Below, piece after piece: positions 45,652 to 48,589 of a stretch of 48,589 nt of DNA; position 1 is the stretch's first letter, and every line of letters starts with the position of its first letter. The DNA comes from Candidatus Latescibacterota bacterium (GTDB lineage Bacteria > Latescibacterota > UBA2968 > GCA-2709665), in NCBI GenBank assembly GCA_021295655.1, contig JAGWBX010000017.1, forward strand, positions 15,654 through 64,242, written 5' to 3'. The position numbers and the translations under genes are program-made. Below the pieces are notes generated by a model that saw only the letters and a program-made list of their open reading frames with translations, made no database searches and was not told where the DNA came from.

Positions 45652-46335
45652 ATGGAATGGTGGAGAGTATTGGCTTGGTTGATAACCATCGGTGCTGCGC
45701 TTATTATCCTGTCTCTCTTCGCTATTCCGCCGATTGCCTGGTGGGTCTATAAACGTTCTTCCGTTCCCTTGGAGCACCGATATAAGACCTTCTGGGCCAG
45801 GCTTTGGGCGAGTTGGACTGATGGACTGGTGCTGATGCCTGTAGCTTTACTCTTCTGGTACTTACTACTCTCCAAAACCTCCTTGTGGGAAACCGCACGT
45901 TGGCTTGCGGTTATTGTATTGATAATGCATCACGCCTATTCCTGGTTCTTTTCGATATTTATGCATGGTCGATGGGGCCAAACAGTTGGAAAAATGGTCA
46001 CACGTGTTAAGGTCGTTGATGCAACGACCGAGGAACCGATAACCTACAAAAAGGCCTTCCTTCGAGACGCTGTCCCTATTCTACTCGTATTTCCATTGCA
46101 TGCCCATTCGCTGTATCAATTGATAACGGGCGCCGAATATCAAGGGTTTCAGCCAAACTTTGGTCTGAGTGCGCAAGCTGGCGGCACTACCTGGACAGGC
46201 TTTATTGTTTGGATCTGGTGGTTCGCCGAGATTGTATCGATGCTCACAAATGAAAAACGACGGGCCATACATGACTTTATCGCGGGGACGGTTGTGGTGA
46301 GGACGAATATTGTGGAACCAATGGAGGAAGAATAA
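45652..46335 (+). CDS. RDD-family membrane protein, second copy type
   Basis: 227 residues with several hydrophobic helices. ARLWASWTDGLVLMP holds the Arg/Asp of the first RDD helix, GQTVGKMVTRVKVVD is the G-x-x-x-G-K segment, and RRAIHDFIAGTVVV the final Asp helix. It is not closely similar to the RDD protein at 31642. Its base composition is less GC-rich than the core genes, which fits the accessory region. Start ATG 45652 with AAGGTGG upstream. Function unknown. Confidence 0.85.
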   Translation: MEWWRVLAWLITIGAALIILSLFAIPPIAWWVYKRSSVPLEHRYKTFWARLWASWTDGLVLMPVALLFWYLLLSKTSLWETARWLAVIVLIMHHAYSWFFSIFMHGRWGQTVGKMVTRVKVVDATTEEPITYKKAFLRDAVPILLVFPLHAHSLYQLITGAEYQGFQPNFGLSAQAGGTTWTGFIVWIWWFAEIVSMLTNEKRRAIHDFIAGTVVVRTNIVEPMEEE

Positions 46336-46384
46336 CCTGCCTGAACACCAAAACGCACCCGGATAAACACGGATAGTAACCCGA

Positions 46385-46484
46385 TGGCCTGATCAGGCCG
46401 ATCTTCGACTGGCCTGATTAAACCGATCCTGCAGTGGCCGCATTAGGCCGATCCTGCAATGGTCAAATATCGGCGATCATCAAC
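46385..46484. repeat. Four tandem 25-bp repeats
   Basis: Four contiguous 25-bp units (46385-46409, 46410-46434, 46435-46459, 46460-46484), consensus starting TGGCCTGATYAGGCCGATC. The first three are well matched; the fourth is degraded. The unit contains a GGCCTGATCAGGCC palindrome in copy one. It sits just before a duplicated piece of the beta-helix gene. The period equals that of the array at the window end. Confidence 0.85.
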
Positions 46485-46733
46485 ATGAATAACGAGGTCA
46501 ACGGAGACGGACCCGACAGTTGCGGCATCCGCATCCTGGGCGAAACCCGCGACCTGACTGTCGTCAACAACCGCATTGGCAATGCGCCAAAGGGCCAACA
46601 GCACATCGGCATCCTGATCGGAGAGAAATCGGATCGTATCGAACTCAGGGAGAACGAGTTATCCGGAAACCTTGATCGAAAAATCGAAGACCGCCGTGAG
46701 GAGAAATTATGGCCGGTGCAGATAAGACGATGA
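46485..46733 (+). pseudogene. Duplicated 3' fragment of the beta-helix gene
   Basis: Bases 46521-46699 match 43352-43530 with about 15 differences by hand count (near 92% identity), a constant offset of 3169. The translated fragment keeps GIRILGETRDL and GEKSDRIELRENELSGNL in frame. It has an ATG (46485) directly after the 25-bp repeats but no ribosome-binding site, and represents only the last coils of the parent protein. Homology stops within GTGA at 46699, after which the sequence leads straight into the ribosome-binding site of the MltR-like gene. Confidence 0.75.
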
Positions 46734-47170
46734 GAAAAACCATCGAAGACGCCTACGACTACCACAACGCGCTTGTCGAAGAAAGTGACAGGGGCGCAGC
46801 TGTGCTTGCCGCATCGAGATTTGAGGAATTCTTACGTGTGGCCATTAGCAAAAGGCTCATTGATCTAAACGAAAAGGACCAAAAGACAATATTTGGTCCG
46901 CGTGGGCTACTTTCGGGATTCTATAGAAGAACAAACATCGCCTACGCCTTTGGATACTATGACCGCGATACTCTAAGCGGACTAGATATCATTCGAAGGA
47001 TTCGCGACAGGTTTGCTCATTCAATTGAGCCGATGGGATTTGATCATCCCTATATAACCAATCAATGTCGAAATCTTGTTACTCGGAGTGTTGATGATTC
47101 GCGCGAACGGTATCTGGCCTATCTGCGGGAGACAGAGGAAGAAGTTCGGCGAAAAATGCTTAGTGGCTAG
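46709..47170 (+). CDS. MltR-like (mannitol operon repressor fold) protein
   Basis: 153 all-helical residues. AAVLAASRFEEFLRVAIS, FGPRGLLSGFYRRTNIAYAFG and IRRIRDRFAHSIEPM match the MltR family pattern, in which a helical bundle ends with an R-x-x-F-A-H motif. MltR represses the mannitol operon in enterobacteria, but distant relatives are often of unknown use, including HEPN-like and toxin-antitoxin or defence neighbours. The GAGGAG Shine-Dalgarno is 5 bases before ATG 46709 and lies at the edge of the duplicated beta-helix fragment. A later ATG at 46731 is possible. Confidence 0.7.
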   Translation: MAGADKTMRKTIEDAYDYHNALVEESDRGAAVLAASRFEEFLRVAISKRLIDLNEKDQKTIFGPRGLLSGFYRRTNIAYAFGYYDRDTLSGLDIIRRIRDRFAHSIEPMGFDHPYITNQCRNLVTRSVDDSRERYLAYLRETEEEVRRKMLSG

Positions 47171-47330
47171 ATTTGTCGGACGCAAGAGGTTGCCATTCTA
47201 GCATCTCTATATGCCAAAATAACATATATCTTCGCTAGCGCTCGCGGAGGTTCCTCAGGTTTCATCCCCGCGGCCTCAGTCAGCATCAACGGGCTTGACC
47301 TGCCAGGTACGGTCAATGCATTATCGACTA

Positions 47331-47359
47331 TTGACTTCGCCATAACTATTGCTTAAAGT
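47331..47359 (+). promoter_or_regulatory. Possible promoter of a short + strand transcript
   Basis: TTGACT (47331-47336), 17 bp, TAAAGT (47354-47359). A second candidate nearby is TTGACC (47295-47300), 18 bp, CATTAT (47319-47324). Either would start a transcript running to the terminator at 47645-47677. Confidence 0.4.
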
Positions 47360-47380
47360 TAAACTAACCAAAGGGGGTAC

Positions 47381-47623
47381 CTAATGAATCATCAATTCAA
47401 GTGGTGGTGCTGCAGGTATCTGTTGCGGGTCATTTTCGTCCGGGACAATAGAGCCACAAAGAACAGGCCTAACCCAGCTCTCATTGTCCACCGGTGCAGG
47501 GATCTGAAATATCGGCCCGACAGGTCTGATATGACCTGCGATAAGGAAGATTGCGAGAACTGCCGTCAGAAACACGGCCGGCCACGGACTGTTTTGCATT
47601 ATTTGACTGAGGGTGCGTAGCAT
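47381..47623 (-). CDS. Small single-helix membrane protein, antisense to 47384-47620
   Basis: 80 residues with an N-terminal hydrophobic helix (WPAVFLTAVLAIFLIAGHI) and then a proline-rich acidic tail (IPAPVDNESWVRPVLCG...). The hydropathy and natural codon choice look protein-coding, more so than the opposing frame. There is no clear ribosome-binding site before the ATG at 47623. It overlaps almost completely with the + strand ORF, so at most one is likely to be the main gene. Confidence 0.4.
   Translation of the reverse strand: MLRTLSQIMQNSPWPAVFLTAVLAIFLIAGHIRPVGPIFQIPAPVDNESWVRPVLCGSIVPDENDPQQIPAAPPLELMIH
47384..47620 (+). CDS. Small Cys-rich basic ORF with own expression signals
   Basis: 78 residues, basic and aromatic (MNHQFKWWCCRYLL), with a CDKEDCENC cluster that could bind a metal. 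It has the better expression signals of the two opposing frames: a strong AAGGGGG site 6-7 bases before the ATG, a candidate promoter, and a terminator 25 bases after the stop. The protein itself resembles nothing I know and could be a reverse-strand shadow, in which case the transcript may be a regulatory RNA. Confidence 0.35.
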   Translation: MNHQFKWWCCRYLLRVIFVRDNRATKNRPNPALIVHRCRDLKYRPDRSDMTCDKEDCENCRQKHGRPRTVLHYLTEGA

Positions 47624-47644
47624 CGATTAGCGGAATTAAGAGAT

Positions 47645-47677
47645 AAGCCCAGGGCGATCGAACCGCTCTGGGCTTTT
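47645..47677 (+). terminator. Intrinsic terminator
   Basis: An 11-bp stem with one G-U pair (47645-47655 with 47665-47675), a 9-base loop, and TTTT at the end. It ends + strand transcription shortly after the 47384-47620 ORF. Confidence 0.8.
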
Positions 47678-47937
47678 GATAATATGCGTGACAATCAGAG
47701 AATACATAGGGTGTCCGGATTCTGGAGATCTTCAGGTCAAAGTGGATCAATCATCGCGATTGTGCCTGCCCTGACTGGGAGGATCCGCGACGGGGGATGA
47801 TCTTTCTTGAGTCAAGCGCCACACAAACAGCCGGACTCCATACTTGGGAAGGCCTACGCACCACCCATTTCGCCCGTGAATTCCAGTGACCGTTGACCCA
47901 TTTTAGCTGTCAGAATTCGATATGCTGAAGGAAGAAT
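47678..47937. other. Intergenic stretch without a recognised gene
   Basis: No coding frame with a start site is convincing. TTGACC at 47893-47898 resembles a -35 box for the following gene, but the nearest -10-like sequence (TATGCT at 47921) is 22 bp away, too far for a standard promoter. Confidence 0.4.
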
Positions 47938-48381
47938 ATGGATGCGATCAATTCGAAAAATGTCATTGAAGGCGTCGTAATCGGTATTACTTCGGGACTG
48001 GTTGTTTCTGCGATATTGTGGCTTAAACACATTGTGGGCATTAGATATCATCGAAAAATGGAAATAAGACGCTTGCGAAGGATAATATTGGATTTTAGGG
48101 GGCGGATTTACGAAATCGAGCGGCGTGTTCACAATGAAGCGAAGGAACATGGTTTGGAACACAAGCAGATGGGACTGTTCTTATCAATGCTGGGAGCCCT
48201 TAATTTGGCGGTTAGAAATTATGGTTCAAACCTTAGCTACATTGAGCGGTTACATATCGAGAATGTAGTGAAGAGTTATAGCGATAGGCATCAGCTTTCT
48301 TACAACATTCGAGCTTACAGAGAAGCCTTTGATCGCCTGGAACAAAGTGATTGGCTCAAGTTGCCACGTCGGGACAGATAG
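47938..48381 (+). CDS. Small membrane-anchored hypothetical protein with coiled-coil tail
   Basis: 147 residues. One N-terminal membrane helix (VVIGITSGLVVSAILWL) is followed by a strongly basic, helical region rich in R/E (MEIRRLRRIILDFRGRIYEIERRVH), likely a cytoplasmic coiled coil. An AAGGAAG site precedes the ATG by 4-5 bases. No family is recognised. Its base composition is AT-richer than the core genes, in keeping with the accessory end of the window. Confidence 0.7.
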   Translation: MDAINSKNVIEGVVIGITSGLVVSAILWLKHIVGIRYHRKMEIRRLRRIILDFRGRIYEIERRVHNEAKEHGLEHKQMGLFLSMLGALNLAVRNYGSNLSYIERLHIENVVKSYSDRHQLSYNIRAYREAFDRLEQSDWLKLPRRDR

Positions 48382-48521
48382 AGTGGGTATCTTGGGGGGA
48401 TATACCTGTTGACATTTTTTCTTACGCTCGGGCGAACGAAAACAAGGCACCCAGAACCAGAAAATACGCAAAGACATTCTCGACCCTCCACATTTATCGT
48501 GGATTGTTAATGATCGGTCAT

Positions 48522-48589
48522 ATGGCGCCATTTGAGGATCGCCATAATGGCGCCACGTGGGGATCGCCGTAATGGCGCCACGTGGGGAT
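48522..48589. repeat. 25-bp tandem repeat array running off the window end
   Basis: Unit ATGGCGCCACGTGGGGATCG + CCGTA, 25 bp. Copy 1 (48522-48546) is divergent in the middle, copy 2 (48547-48571) is clean, and copy 3 (from 48572) is cut by the end. Each contains the palindrome GGCGCC. The array has the same period as the one at 46385-46484, and both units hold TGGC and GATCG/CGATC. Confidence 0.85.

Noticed and set aside
46385..46484. Could the 25-bp array be a CRISPR?
   Set aside because: The units are directly contiguous with no unique spacers, and no cas genes are in the window.
48351..48572. 73-codon + strand ORF at the window end
   Set aside because: It overlaps the end of the 47938-48381 gene and reads through the tandem repeat; no ribosome-binding site.

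Overview
The window is a 48.6 kb piece of a GC-rich bacterial chromosome, probably from an uncultured environmental lineage. No marker gene here settles the taxonomy. The repertoire is sugar-acid dehydratases, HpcH and DapA-type aldolases, a LarA-like protein, amidohydrolases, a large FtsX/M28 fusion and GatAB. It fits Latescibacterota, Poribacteria or Gemmatimonadota-like heterotrophs; this is inference from gene families only.
Region 1 (1-6560) is a + strand block for amino-acid and lipid precursors: citramalate synthase, an AlaC-type aminotransferase, ArgJ, an AspC-type aminotransferase and AccA. It is closed by a clear intrinsic terminator. Region 2 (6560-7398) is a long gene-poor gap with a near-consensus promoter followed by four predicted hairpins, a candidate structured RNA. 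Region 3 (7399-17249) is housekeeping: comEC on the minus strand, then truA, an HtrA protease, pssA, a small membrane protein, tatA, gatA, gatB and a DUF2064-type glycosyltransferase.
Region 4 (17302-34300) mixes catabolism, membrane proteins and hydroxylases: a galactonate-dehydratase-like gene with an in-frame stop, an amidohydrolase, a HEAT/zinc-ribbon protein, a JmjC/cupin-like oxygenase, a voltage-gated K+ channel, a TPR protein, a polytopic membrane protein, a 1512-residue degenerate-M28/FtsX fusion, a SpeD-SpeE fusion, an RDD protein, an AAC(3)-type acetyltransferase and an HpcH aldolase. Region 5 (34335-43564) continues the catabolic theme: a DapA-family lyase, then on the minus strand a LarA-like protein, two tandem amidohydrolase paralogues, a 2-phosphoglycerate-kinase-like protein and an M24 peptidase. 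A Gfo/Idh/MocA oxidoreductase and a parallel beta-helix protein follow on the + strand.
Region 6 (43565-48589) looks different: lower GC by eye, short or broken genes, a duplicated fragment of the beta-helix gene, and two arrays of 25-bp tandem repeats. One array runs off the window end. This is accessory, rearranging DNA. Candidate promoters at 6774, 9945 and 19988 share the -10 sequence TATATT. All identifications come from reading motifs in translated sequence; no database search was possible.
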